Below, in pieces: positions 9,773-18,231 of a stretch of DNA of 64,000 nt. Where the stretch lies: NCBI GenBank assembly GCA_965214015.1, contig CBDCAS010000022.1, positions 248,001 to 312,000 of the forward strand. The letters are read 5' to 3'. Positions within the stretch are counted from its first letter, which is position 1, and each line of letters begins with the position of its first letter. Source of the stretch: CBDCAS01 sp965214015 (GTDB taxonomy: Bacteria > Pseudomonadota > Gammaproteobacteria > Coxiellales > Coxiellaceae). The position numbers were made by a program, and so were the translations under genes. The notes beneath the pieces were generated by a model. The model saw nothing but the letters and a program-made list of their open reading frames with translations. It was not told the DNA's origin and searched no databases.

Positions 9773-11023
9773 ATGTCAGTGCGACGTCGCAAGACTTTTT
9801 CTGTACAAGTTGGTGATATTAGAATCGGTGGTAGTGCTCCTGTAGTCGTGCAGTCGATGACAGATACTGATACTGCTGATATTGCAAAGACAGTGGCACA
9901 GTCGAAATTGCTCGCTGATGCAGGCTCTGAATTAGTACGCCTGACAGTCAATACACCTGAGGCAGCTGCTGCGGTGCCACAGATTCGTGCGCGTTTAGAC
10001 CAACTTGACTGTTTTGTTCCTTTAGTTGGTGATTTTCACTATAATGGCCATGTGTTGCTAAATGAGTATCCTGATTGTGCTAAGGCGCTGGCAAAATATC
10101 GTATTAATCCAGGCAACGTCGGTTTTGGTTATAAGAAGGATACTCAGTTTGCTGCGATTATTAAATGTGCCATTCAAAATGATAAGCCCGTGCGCATTGG
10201 TGTCAATTGGGGTAGTTTGGATAAATCACTTTTAACAAATATGATGAGTAATAATGCAAAATTAGCCAATCCATTAAGTGCACAAGCTGTTTTACGTGAA
10301 GCGTTAGTGATTTCAGCATTAACCAGTGCTGAAGCAGCGATTAAGCAAGGTCTTGGTGAGAATCGTATTGTAATTTCTTGTAAAGTCTCTGTAGTGCAAG
10401 ATTTGATTGCTGTTTATCGTATGTTAGCCGATCGTTGTGATTATCCATTACATTTAGGGCTGACTGAAGCGGGTATGGGGAGTAAGGGCATTGTAGCATC
10501 GAGTGTTGCTATGGGTGTGTTATTACAAGAAGGTATTGGTGATACGATTCGTAGTTCGTTAACGCCACAGATAGGTGCTTCGCGTGATGAAGAGGTCAGT
10601 ATTTCTCAACAGATATTACAAACGATGGGTATTCGCGAATTTTCTCCTCTAATTACTTCTTGCCCGGGTTGTGGTCGTACTACGAGTACTTATTTTCGTG
10701 AGCTTACAGAAGATATTAGCCAGTTTGTTAAAGAACGTATGCCTATTTGGTGTGGCCGACATCAAGGGGTTGAGTCAATGACTTTAGCAGTGATGGGCTG
10801 TGTGGTGAATGGTCCAGGTGAGAGTAAATACGCTAATATTGGCATTAGTTTGCCAGGGACGGGGGAAGCGCCCATAGCTCCTGTTTTTGTGAATGGTAAA
10901 AAATTCACAACTTTAAGGGGCGAGGGGATTGCTAAGGATATAAAAATGATTATTGAAAATTATGTGAAAGAGCAATATCCTTTGCGTGATGCTATGGGTA
11001 GTAGTACCATTGCAAAAAACTAA
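9773..11023 (+). CDS. ispG: 4-hydroxy-3-methylbut-2-enyl diphosphate synthase (flavodoxin)
   Basis: Penultimate iron-sulfur enzyme of the MEP isoprenoid pathway. The 416 residues begin with the typical RRKTFSVQVGDIRIGG and hold the cluster cysteines in SCPGCGRT (about 295-300) and VMGCVVNGPGES (about 341). TAAGGA lies upstream of the ATG. ispH, the next and last step, is also in the window at 33 kb but is not linked. The stop overlaps the stop of the convergent gene that follows by four bases. Confidence 0.96.
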   Translation: MSVRRRKTFSVQVGDIRIGGSAPVVVQSMTDTDTADIAKTVAQSKLLADAGSELVRLTVNTPEAAAAVPQIRARLDQLDCFVPLVGDFHYNGHVLLNEYPDCAKALAKYRINPGNVGFGYKKDTQFAAIIKCAIQNDKPVRIGVNWGSLDKSLLTNMMSNNAKLANPLSAQAVLREALVISALTSAEAAIKQGLGENRIVISCKVSVVQDLIAVYRMLADRCDYPLHLGLTEAGMGSKGIVASSVAMGVLLQEGIGDTIRSSLTPQIGASRDEEVSISQQILQTMGIREFSPLITSCPGCGRTTSTYFRELTEDISQFVKERMPIWCGRHQGVESMTLAVMGCVVNGPGESKYANIGISLPGTGEAPIAPVFVNGKKFTTLRGEGIAKDIKMIIENYVKEQYPLRDAMGSSTIAKN

Positions 11024-11703
11024 GTAGTAAATAATCTTGTTAAACTTGAGAGGCTATTAATACAACCTAAAAGTGCTCCTGATTGTAATGATGGATTGGA
11101 TTGTATACTTTGAGTTATTTGCTGAGTCACTTTTTCAATCGGTTGCTGAATACAGGTGTCATACCATTCTATCTTTAAACGACGATCGATTGTTTTAGGA
11201 GAAAGATTTAAATCGATTAAACGATTAAGTTCATTGCGAATCAGCGTCTCATGTTCTAGAGCGCAAATAAAATTTTCGTAAGTATGGATAATATCAATTA
11301 ATTGAGTGTAGAGTATTTTTTTTCTAGGCTTATGTTGAATTTGATTAAGAAAGGCTTTCAACGCATACCGGTAATTTTCAATAATATCGGGTTTGAGCGT
11401 CATTTGGCTTAAACCAAAACAGGTACGTACTATAAATGAGAGCTTCGTGTCTTTATTAATATTAGAACCAGCGATATGATCTTGGTCTAAGAAATCCGCA
11501 TTAGAAAAGCTACGATCTACGCTTTTTGTATAGAGACGTACAGCCTCTGTGAGTAGCTGTTGATAGTCACTGATAATATTTTGAAAATTAGGCAAGTATT
11601 TTTTCTTTTTAATTGCTTTTTTATGAGGTGATGATGAGAAGATAAGCCCTTTCATGAAAGGAACAGTTACAGGGTTATGTATAGATTTCAATATATCTGT
11701 CAT
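11020..11703 (-). CDS. Hypothetical protein, 227 residues
   Basis: Not recognised. The protein is soluble, basic at the N-terminus (KKAIKKKK near residue 30) and probably mostly helical, with charged heptad-like stretches around residues 95-190. There is no signal peptide and no membrane segment. The gene is convergent with ispG, sharing four bases, and is separated from tRNA-Val by about 235 bases, so it is the last gene before the island. Codon use resembles its neighbours. A lineage-specific or secreted role is possible but nothing in the sequence shows it. Confidence 0.7.
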   Translation of the reverse strand: MTDILKSIHNPVTVPFMKGLIFSSSPHKKAIKKKKYLPNFQNIISDYQQLLTEAVRLYTKSVDRSFSNADFLDQDHIAGSNINKDTKLSFIVRTCFGLSQMTLKPDIIENYRYALKAFLNQIQHKPRKKILYTQLIDIIHTYENFICALEHETLIRNELNRLIDLNLSPKTIDRRLKIEWYDTCIQQPIEKVTQQITQSIQSNPSLQSGALLGCINSLSSLTRLFTT

Positions 11704-11939
11704 AAACTATTTATTAATATAATTACTCTTAGCTCTATTCTACCTGCAGAACCTTAAGAGAACATTAAATAATCGATTTTTAATCAACATAGAGTCAGAT
11801 TTAGAAGTTAGTAATAAACATTTAAGGATTGCATGATGTTATTTAGAATGCTATCTTCAATGCGTTAATTTGTGCGAACAGGAATTAATTTCTTAACATA
11901 TTCAGCTTTTTTGTACAGTTTCATTATTTTAAATAATAC

Positions 11940-12011
11940 GGGCACGTAGCTCAGGGGTAGAGCACCATCTTGACAGGGTGGGGGTCGTTGGTTCGATCCC
12001 AACCGTGCCCA
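11940..12011 (+). tRNA. tRNA-Val (GAC)
   Basis: A complete cloverleaf is visible. The acceptor stem pairs GGGCACG (11940-11946) with CGTGCCC (12004-12010), and the discriminator A follows. The anticodon stem CCATC/GGTGG closes a seven-base loop with GAC at 11972-11974. The T-arm contains GTTCGATCC. CCA is not encoded. An integrase remnant lies about 65 bases downstream, so its 3' end is the likely historical attachment site. Confidence 0.96.
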
Positions 12012-12076
12012 TAAAAATACATTAATAATCAATAAGTTATAAGGATTTGAAAAGTACAGTTCTTTTTGAGTGTCTA

Positions 12077-12481
12077 TTATTTTGTAGGTTTCCTACTTTG
12101 AATTCCCCTAATATAAACCCGTTTTGTAATATGTTCTGAAGCATGTCCGGCAGCTTCACTTGCAGCTTTTAATCCGTGCTGTTCAGCCGTATGAGTAACG
12201 GCCATAGCGCGTATGTCATGAAATGTAAAACGTTCTTTTAGTGTGCCTAAGCTTAAAGCTTTTCTCATCAATCGTTGCCACAGAGTATTAAAACCGTAAG
12301 TGGTATAGGAAGTTCCTTTTAAAATACAGAAAAGATAGGAACTCTCAGGAAGACATTTTAATGTCAATATTTCTCCACGGCGTGATTTTGTCAGATAAGC
12401 AAACTCCATTATAAATGCAATGGTGGGGGGAGGCGAGTGATTAAACGGCTTTAAATTCCCAACAGTAACTTCGAGTAGCAC
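12077..12481 (-). pseudogene. Tyrosine recombinase (integrase) C-terminal remnant
   Basis: The 134-residue open frame corresponds to the catalytic half of a phage/ICE tyrosine integrase. It has an RRGEIL segment with the first catalytic arginine, FHDIRAMAVTH (His-x-x-Arg), AGHASEHIT with the conserved His, and the tyrosine in KRVYIRG at the C-terminus. The N-terminal arm-binding and core-binding domains are absent, and upstream DNA (12482-12790) shows no intact frame, so the gene is truncated. It sits directly beside tRNA-Val with its 3' end facing the tRNA, the usual arrangement for elements inserted in tRNA genes. Confidence 0.8.
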
Positions 12482-12789
12482 TCAGCATTGGGTCACTGCA
12501 ACAAAGACCGTAACAAGCACGCTACTGTCTTTATTACGAAGTACTTTATTCTCAAGCCTTTTGATATCAGGCAGCACTCCCGATCCACGTTGTGAATAGC
12601 GGCCCAATTGTTGTGATGCTCAAGGGCATTAAACTGGCAGAGATTGAAGCCGTAAGCAGATAGTGCTCTTTAAACAATTGGCGGTGGCCCAGTGGGAGTT
12701 AGCCAGCTCGTTGATAAAGATAAGATTCTACAGCTACAGCTCCTTCTTATTATTCGCTGTCTCACGCCCTTTTAAGAGAATATGCTCGC
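12482..12789. other. Degenerate island DNA
   Basis: About 300 bases between the integrase remnant and the first 105-bp repeat, less AT-rich than the neighbouring genes and full of stops in all frames. Short stretches of plausible coding sequence appear in several frames without continuity. This is what a decayed mobile gene would leave. No family can be named. Confidence 0.5.
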
Positions 12790-12894
12790 TATGATTTGTG
12801 CCGCCGTCTTTGGCCGAAAAACTATCCCTAACTTTATTGGCAGTACCATTCAAGCCGTGGCAGGGGGTTTAGGAAGCCTTTGCCTCCGCCTAAG
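12790..12894 (+). repeat. 105-bp exact direct repeat, copy 1
   Basis: Bases 12790-12894 are identical over 105 positions to 14487-14591, in the same orientation. The unit is visibly richer in G and C than its surroundings. It can be read from an ATG at 12791 as a short peptide starting MICAAVFGRK, but the two copies diverge right after the repeat and give different C-termini, so it is not called a gene. Together the copies bracket a 1.6-kb segment. Confidence 0.9.
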
Positions 12895-12916
12895 AGAAAC
12901 AAGATCTAACTACATA

Positions 12917-13828
12917 CTAACTATTTGCTAATAAAGAAGTTACAGCAACATAATTATTATTCTCTGGCTGTGTAAACAGGGTGCTAGCGTTACCTGTTAC
13001 TGTAGCATTGACAACTGCTGCATAAGGTCCGAAAGCGTTTAATAAGGCTTTTGGATAAGTAGTGAAAGCATGCCAGAAAGCTGTAAATAAACCTATCGTA
13101 GCAGCACCCACAGTACCTCCTATCACAGCCGCACAAGCCGCACAAGCCGCTCCAGTACCACCAAGTGTTGCTAATAGCTGCGACACAATGGGGATACCTA
13201 CTGGTAAAGCCGCACCGCCTGTCAGAATACTCGCACCAATATACAAGGAGATAAGGCTTATCCCTACAATAACTACTCCAGCCACTATAATTTCTCTTTT
13301 ATGTCTTTGGTAAAAGCTAGGTGGTAATTTTTTAGTATAATCTTGAAGAGCTGTAATAATATCGCTATTTTGTTTTTCTTCCACATTATCAAGGTGTATT
13401 ATATACTTCAACTGCTGTTTATTTTTCCAAGTCATGCCTTTTATAATTGGTTGAATATAATAGTTCCACAGTGTTTTGCTACCATCTGTAGTATATCCTA
13501 GTATATCGAGTTGTATGCCTTCACCTTGGTATATTGAAATAGTAGGATTATTTGGTTGAGTTACTTTATAACTTTTTCTTATTTTATTAGCTGAGATAAA
13601 TCTTACTGTAACGTCTGCATGCTGATCTATCTTCTGAGTTCTGTTAGGAATTTCGTTTATTAAACTTTTTATATCAATTTTTTTACCTTCATATTCTTCG
13701 CATTCTTCAAAAAAAAATACTAACCTATTATTAGCATCATTCAATAAATTACGTAGATCATCTTTGGTTATTGCTGCATGAAATTCTTCTGAGTTAGGAA
13801 AATAGTAAATATGAACATTTGTTGACAT
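12917..13828 (-). CDS. Hypothetical protein with C-terminal Gly/Ala-rich membrane region
   Basis: 303 residues, not recognised. Residues 1-175 look soluble and mixed alpha/beta. A basic QRHKREI then precedes a hydrophobic segment at about 179-202. A glycine- and alanine-rich hydrophobic stretch follows at about 203-255, including GGTGAACAACAAVIGGTVGAA. The last 50 residues are polar. A soluble N-terminal domain with a C-terminal membrane hairpin is seen in some secreted or pore-forming effectors of intracellular bacteria, but this is only a shape comparison. The gene lies between the two 105-bp repeats in a decayed island yet is itself intact, which suggests recent arrival or selection. Confidence 0.65.
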   Translation of the reverse strand: MSTNVHIYYFPNSEEFHAAITKDDLRNLLNDANNRLVFFFEECEEYEGKKIDIKSLINEIPNRTQKIDQHADVTVRFISANKIRKSYKVTQPNNPTISIYQGEGIQLDILGYTTDGSKTLWNYYIQPIIKGMTWKNKQQLKYIIHLDNVEEKQNSDIITALQDYTKKLPPSFYQRHKREIIVAGVVIVGISLISLYIGASILTGGAALPVGIPIVSQLLATLGGTGAACAACAAVIGGTVGAATIGLFTAFWHAFTTYPKALLNAFGPYAAVVNATVTGNASTLFTQPENNNYVAVTSLLANS

Positions 13829-13977
13829 TTTAAGTATTTGACCTTTTTAAACTATTTATATCAATCTAACAGCTCAAGATGAAAATAATCTTAAGAAAAA
13901 TAAAATATTGGGAATTATTTTACGTACAATAATGATTCAATGTATTTTTTATTGATGTCTTGGTTACTTTTTAATGC

Positions 13978-14461
13978 TTATTTAATGATCAAACTCATAA
14001 AGAAAAAGCTGAGGCAGCGAGTAAAGCGAAATCCGAATTTATTGCGAACTCAGTCGTACTTTATTATTAAATATCATCAATAATGCCCTGAAATTTACGA
14101 AGCAGGGTACAGTCACTGTGCAGATTGATTTAGTCGAGAAAGAGGATAAAAAACCTGTTACTCATATACCAGGTGATCAAATCATCTTACGTTTTCGAGT
14201 GACTGATACGGGTATGGGTATCCCTAAAGATAAGTTTGAAACAATCTTTGAGCCTTTTACGCTTTTGACACCTGCCTACAGAGGGCTTTATCAAGGATCA
14301 GGTTTAGGTTTATATGCAGTAAAGCGTTACGTAGAACAAATGCAAGGCCACATTGATCTTGAGAGTGAAGACTAGAATAAGGGCAGTTGTTTTACGGTCA
14401 CACTGCCTTTACAAATGAGGCTACCATTCATGCCTTAGAATCTTTGAAAAAATCCTCTTAA
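13978..14461 (+). pseudogene. Hybrid sensor histidine kinase remnant with internal deletions
   Basis: The remnant reads as a collapsed copy of the kinase family at 56951-59161. Bases about 13999-14049 give KEKAEAASKAKSEFIAN, matching the region just before the phosphoaccepting His. The sequence then jumps, with a frame change, to RTLLLNIINNALKFTKQGTV and a near-complete ATPase domain (GMGIPKDKFETIFEPF, YQGSGLGLYAVK). A TAG at 14373-14375 interrupts it before NKGSCFTVTLPL. A last piece, HALESLKKSS, resembles the end of the kinase. The His box, receiver and HPt parts are gone. The sequences differ enough from the 57-kb gene that this is a paralogue, not a recent copy. Confidence 0.8.
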
Positions 14462-14486
14462 TTTATGGTGCTCAATGAGATTTCTT

Positions 14487-14591
14487 TATGATTTGTGCCG
14501 CCGTCTTTGGCCGAAAAACTATCCCTAACTTTATTGGCAGTACCATTCAAGCCGTGGCAGGGGGTTTAGGAAGCCTTTGCCTCCGCCTAAG
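14487..14591 (+). repeat. 105-bp exact direct repeat, copy 2
   Basis: Identical to 12790-12894 over 105 bases. It starts 25 bases after the end of the kinase remnant and is followed by unrelated AT-rich DNA. The outer borders of the two copies share no sequence, so the repeat unit is sharply delimited. It could be the scar of a duplication or of recombination between two insertions. Confidence 0.9.
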
Positions 14592-14852
14592 TAAGTGATG
14601 CGATAAATACGCTTAATTTGAAGTTATCATAAAATTTTTTTCTATAACATTAATGAACCTTCAAGGTACTTGAACTCAGGGCAAACTTTATCATATCTTT
14701 TTATATTTTTTGATCCAAAGAGTGTTAGGGTATTTTGAGTAATGCTATTAAAAACTTCTTTATTTTGTTCAGGTAATTTTAAGGAGCATCTAGTTTACGT
14801 TACATAGATACTGTTGTTGATATACATTGTAATAATATTTTTGGGCTTATTT

Positions 14853-15305
14853 TTACTTCAGATCGAGTGCTGTTTTATCTAATTTCTGAGTAACTAAACC
14901 AATACGCTGAGCTCCTGCCTTTTGTAATAAACTCATAGCATAGATTACTTTGCCGTAGTCAATAGTGCGGTCGCCTTTAACATAGATAGGAGTTTGATGA
15001 TGTTGCTCTTTCGCAATGCTTAGATGGGCAGCGACTTGGGTCATTAATGATTGAGCACTAAGTGCTTTACTAGGGTATTGCGATACGTTGAGATAATATT
15101 GTCCATCGTGATCGATACTAACGATAATTGGCAGCTCTTTTTTTGAAACAAGTGCTTTTGCTTTGGTGTGAGGTAGTTGTACCTTAATACCTTGCATTAA
15201 TAAAGGCGTTGTTATCATAAAAATAACAAGCAATACTAACATGACATCGATATAAGGAACGACGTTAATTTCAGCTAAAGGACGGTGTTTCTGACGTGAT
15301 TTCAT
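14853..15305 (-). CDS. tolR: TolR, Tol-Pal envelope complex (ExbD family)
   Basis: Proton-motive-force coupling subunit of the Tol-Pal system, acting in the inner membrane and periplasm. The 150 residues have one N-terminal membrane segment (about 17-36), with the family aspartate in NVVPYIDVMLVLLVIFMIT, then a periplasmic domain. The start overlaps the tolQ stop by four bases. Normally tolA, tolB and pal follow. Here the next 260 bases are non-coding and then the decayed island begins, so those genes are missing from this locus. Confidence 0.92.
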   Translation of the reverse strand: MKSRQKHRPLAEINVVPYIDVMLVLLVIFMITTPLLMQGIKVQLPHTKAKALVSKKELPIIVSIDHDGQYYLNVSQYPSKALSAQSLMTQVAAHLSIAKEQHHQTPIYVKGDRTIDYGKVIYAMSLLQKAGAQRIGLVTQKLDKTALDLK

Positions 15306-15982
15306 GGGCCTGTTTTCTCAGATTGTGCTTGGTTGATTTGATGCTCGAATAAAGTGGTCAGTTCTTCTTGAAAAGTTTCATAGTGTGTTGCGATTCGTTC
15401 TGCTGTATGACTGAATCGATTGTAAGCAACTACAGCAGGGATGGCTGCGAATAATCCAATCGCTGTTGCAATCAATGCCTCTGCAATGCCTGGTGCGACC
15501 ATGGAGATCGTAGCTTGATGGGCAACGCCAAGTGTGCGAAAAGCCGATAGAATTCCCCACACAGTTCCAAAGAGTCCTACATAAGGACTAATAGAACCTA
15601 CTGTCGCTAGAAATCCTAAATGCTGTTCAAGATGACTGATTTCTTGAGTAGTCACAACACGCATAGCGCGTTGTGTGCTCTCTAGTTGGAGAGTTTGACG
15701 ACTTAGAATGCGCTGGAATTCTTTAAATCCCGCATAAAAGATGCGATGAAGCCCAAAACGATGGGCTTGGTCTGATAGTTGTTTAAACAGTTGTGCTAAG
15801 TCATTACTTGACCAGAAATGGCGTTCGAAATCTTGTGTGGTACAACGCAAACGTTTGAAATACCAAGTGCGTTGAAAAATGAGAGTCCAAGAGGCGATCG
15901 AAGCTAATAGTAAAATAACAATGACTAATTGAACGATTGGGCTAGCGTGACTGATAAAGCTCCAAAGTGATGGTTCATTCAT
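15302..15982 (-). CDS. tolQ: TolQ, Tol-Pal envelope complex (ExbB/MotA family)
   Basis: Inner-membrane subunit forming the proton channel with TolR and energising TolA during outer-membrane constriction. The 226 residues show an N-terminal membrane segment (about 15-35) and two further segments at about 125-150 and 165-190, with GLFGTVWGI and ALIATAIGLFAAIPAVVAYNR typical of the family. A GGAG site precedes the ATG. It lies 36 bases after ruvB with no ybgC gene between, a small departure from the common order. Confidence 0.93.
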   Translation of the reverse strand: MNEPSLWSFISHASPIVQLVIVILLLASIASWTLIFQRTWYFKRLRCTTQDFERHFWSSNDLAQLFKQLSDQAHRFGLHRIFYAGFKEFQRILSRQTLQLESTQRAMRVVTTQEISHLEQHLGFLATVGSISPYVGLFGTVWGILSAFRTLGVAHQATISMVAPGIAEALIATAIGLFAAIPAVVAYNRFSHTAERIATHYETFQEELTTLFEHQINQAQSEKTGP

Positions 15983-16018
15983 TTATTTTCTCCAAAGTTA
16001 GAGTCGCTTGTTTTGAAT

Positions 16019-17062
16019 TCATTTTTTATCATCCAGTGTCAGTACTTCCTGTTGCTGCATAAGGTGCTTGGGTGTGGAAAGACCTAGATGAGTATACGCT
16101 TTTGCCGTAGCGATGCGACCTCTTGGCGTTCGCATGATAAAACCTTCTTGAATTAAATAAGGTTCCATAACCTCTTCCAAGGTGCCACGTTCTTCACTTA
16201 AGGCAGCTGCTAGATTGTCGATACCTACCGGACCGCCTGAGAATTTATAAATCAGAGTATTTAATAATTGACGGTCCATTGAATCAAATCCTTGAGAATC
16301 AACGTTGAGTAAGTGTAAAGCATCATTGACAATCGTTTCTGTAATATGGCCGTTAGCCTTCACTTGCGCATAATCACGAACACGGCGTAGTAGGCGATTA
16401 GCAATGCGCGGTGTGCCGCGTGAGCGTTTTGCAATTTCATAAGCGCCAGCAACATCGGTAGGCACGTTTAAAATATGGGCTGAGCGCTGAACGATTTTTT
16501 CTAACGCATCAATCGCATAAAACTCAAGGTGTTGAATAATACCAAAACGATCATGCAATGGTGAGGTGAGTAGGCCAGCGCGCGTTGTAGCACCTACTAG
16601 AGTAAAGGGGGGCAGATCTAGCTTAATAGATCTTGCTGCTGGGCCTTCACCAATGATAATATCGAGTTGATAATCTTCCATCGCTGGATAGAGGATTTCT
16701 TCAACAGCCGGATTTAGGCGGTGAATTTCATCGATGAATAACACATCGTGGGGTTCAAGATTAGTGAGTAAGGCAGCCAGATCCCCAGCTTTATCTAATA
16801 CAGGTCCTGAGGTTTGTTTGATGTGAGCTTGCATCTCATGGGCAATAATGTGAGCTAGAGTGGTTTTGCCTAGGCCAGGGGGACCAAAGAGTAATACATG
16901 GTCTAGCGCTTCATGGCGTGATCGGGCGGCATGCATAAAAATAGCGAGTTGTTCGCGTACTGTAGTTTGTCCAATATAATGTTCTAGCTTTTTAGGGCGA
17001 ATTGAAGCTTCGATGAAATGCTCATCAGCTTGTTCAATCGGTTCTACTGTGCGATCGACCAT
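16019..17062 (-). CDS. ruvB: Holliday junction branch migration ATPase RuvB
   Basis: Hexameric AAA+ motor that drives branch migration with RuvA. The 347 residues contain Walker A FGPPGLGKTTLA (about 59), Walker B VLFIDEIHRL (about 109), the GATTRAGLLTSPLHDRFG segment with the arginine finger (about 157-174) and the winged-helix C-terminus ending in RGRIATAKAY. Length is normal. It starts one base after the ruvA stop. Confidence 0.97.
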   Translation of the reverse strand: MVDRTVEPIEQADEHFIEASIRPKKLEHYIGQTTVREQLAIFMHAARSRHEALDHVLLFGPPGLGKTTLAHIIAHEMQAHIKQTSGPVLDKAGDLAALLTNLEPHDVLFIDEIHRLNPAVEEILYPAMEDYQLDIIIGEGPAARSIKLDLPPFTLVGATTRAGLLTSPLHDRFGIIQHLEFYAIDALEKIVQRSAHILNVPTDVAGAYEIAKRSRGTPRIANRLLRRVRDYAQVKANGHITETIVNDALHLLNVDSQGFDSMDRQLLNTLIYKFSGGPVGIDNLAAALSEERGTLEEVMEPYLIQEGFIMRTPRGRIATAKAYTHLGLSTPKHLMQQQEVLTLDDKK

Positions 17063-17063
17063 A

Positions 17064-17651
17064 TTATCCTGCCATCTGCTGTAATGCTAAACGAATCAGA
17101 TCTTCACTGGAATGCTCAGGTTTGTAAAGACGTGTGATCACTTGTTTTGCTTGATGGGCTTTATAGCCTAGGGCAGTCAGTGCGCTAATGGCTTCTTGCA
17201 GGCATCCTGGGTGAGTTGTTGTCTGAGGTTTATCAATATCGATTTGCCATTGTGATATTGTATGACGCAATTCAACGATCAAACGTTCTGCTGTTTTTTT
17301 ACCGATACCAGGGATACGAGTCAGTCGAACAGAATCATCACATTCTACGCATTGAATAAAATCATTCACTGTCATGCCCGATAGAATGGACAAGGCGACT
17401 TTGGGTCCGATGCCACTGACTTTAATAAGGGCGCGGAATAGGGTACGTTCATGGCTTTGTAAAAAACCATATAAGATTTGAGCATCTTCACGAACTATAA
17501 AGTGAGTTAATAACTGTACTGAGTGGTTGATCTTGGGGAGATGATAGAAAGTACTCATGGGAGCAAACAGTTCATAACCGATACCATTGACTTCAACAAG
17601 CAATAAAGGGGCTTGTTTTCGAATCAAGGTACCACGCAGTGTTCCGATCAT
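17064..17651 (-). CDS. ruvA: Holliday junction binding protein RuvA
   Basis: Tetrameric junction-binding protein that loads RuvB. The 195 residues show an N-terminal OB fold (MIGTLRGTLI...VNGIGYEL), two helix-hairpin-helix motifs (IKVSGIGPKVALSILS and LTRIPGIGKKTAERLIVEL) and the flexible C-terminal domain that contacts RuvB. It lies one base before ruvB and 73 bases after ruvC in the same run. Confidence 0.97.
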   Translation of the reverse strand: MIGTLRGTLIRKQAPLLLVEVNGIGYELFAPMSTFYHLPKINHSVQLLTHFIVREDAQILYGFLQSHERTLFRALIKVSGIGPKVALSILSGMTVNDFIQCVECDDSVRLTRIPGIGKKTAERLIVELRHTISQWQIDIDKPQTTTHPGCLQEAISALTALGYKAHQAKQVITRLYKPEHSSEDLIRLALQQMAG

Positions 17652-17724
17652 TTTAGTTTACCTTTTTTGAATATGTGACAGAGTTGCTGTTGTATTCAAA
17701 TTTAAAGTAGTGAGGCAATTTAGC

Positions 17725-18231
17725 TTATGTCTCTGCGTCTAAAAGTTTACGCGCTAACCGCCTACTCTGGCAATGACAAATCGCAATAGCTAGGGCATCT
17801 GCTGCATCAGTGTCTGGTATTTCTTTGAGTTTGAGCAGAGCACAAATCATATGTTGTACTTGTGCCTTATCAGCACTACCATATCCCACTGTCGCTTGTT
17901 TAATCTGCTTTGGACTGTATTCGGCAATAGCTAGGGAGTGGGCAGCAGCGGCGACTAAGGCGGCCCCACGGGCCTGGCCAAGCTTTAAGGCCGATTGGGC
18001 ATTGCGATGAAAAAATACCTGCTCAATGGCGAATTCATGAGGTTGATAGGTTCTAATAAGTTGTTTGAGTTCGGAGTAAATATAAAATAAACGCTCTGCT
18101 ATGTTATTGCCTTGGACGACGATACGACCTTGTATGATGCAAGTTTGAGTATTGTTTTGATCGGTGACAATACCGTATCCGGTAAAACGTGATCCAGGAT
18201 CAATTCCAATCACACGTAAACTCGCGCTCAT
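17725..18231 (-). CDS. ruvC: Holliday junction resolvase RuvC
   Basis: Dimeric endonuclease that resolves Holliday junctions. The 168 residues keep the acidic active site: Asp in GIDPGS (about 11), Glu in FAIEQVF, and Asp in DTDAADALAIA near 140. The start overlaps the yebC stop by four bases. Length is typical. Confidence 0.96.
   Translation of the reverse strand: MSASLRVIGIDPGSRFTGYGIVTDQNNTQTCIIQGRIVVQGNNIAERLFYIYSELKQLIRTYQPHEFAIEQVFFHRNAQSALKLGQARGAALVAAAAHSLAIAEYSPKQIKQATVGYGSADKAQVQHMICALLKLKEIPDTDAADALAIAICHCQSRRLARKLLDAET

Noticed and set aside
12791..12931. Short peptide frame in the 105-bp repeat (MICAAVFGRK...)
   Set aside because: The two repeat copies give different C-termini, there is no ribosome-binding site, and no family is recognised; kept as a repeat only.
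13062..13313. 83-residue plus-strand frame
   Set aside because: Antisense of the Gly/Ala-rich part of the 303-residue protein; Ala/Pro-rich composition is a by-product.
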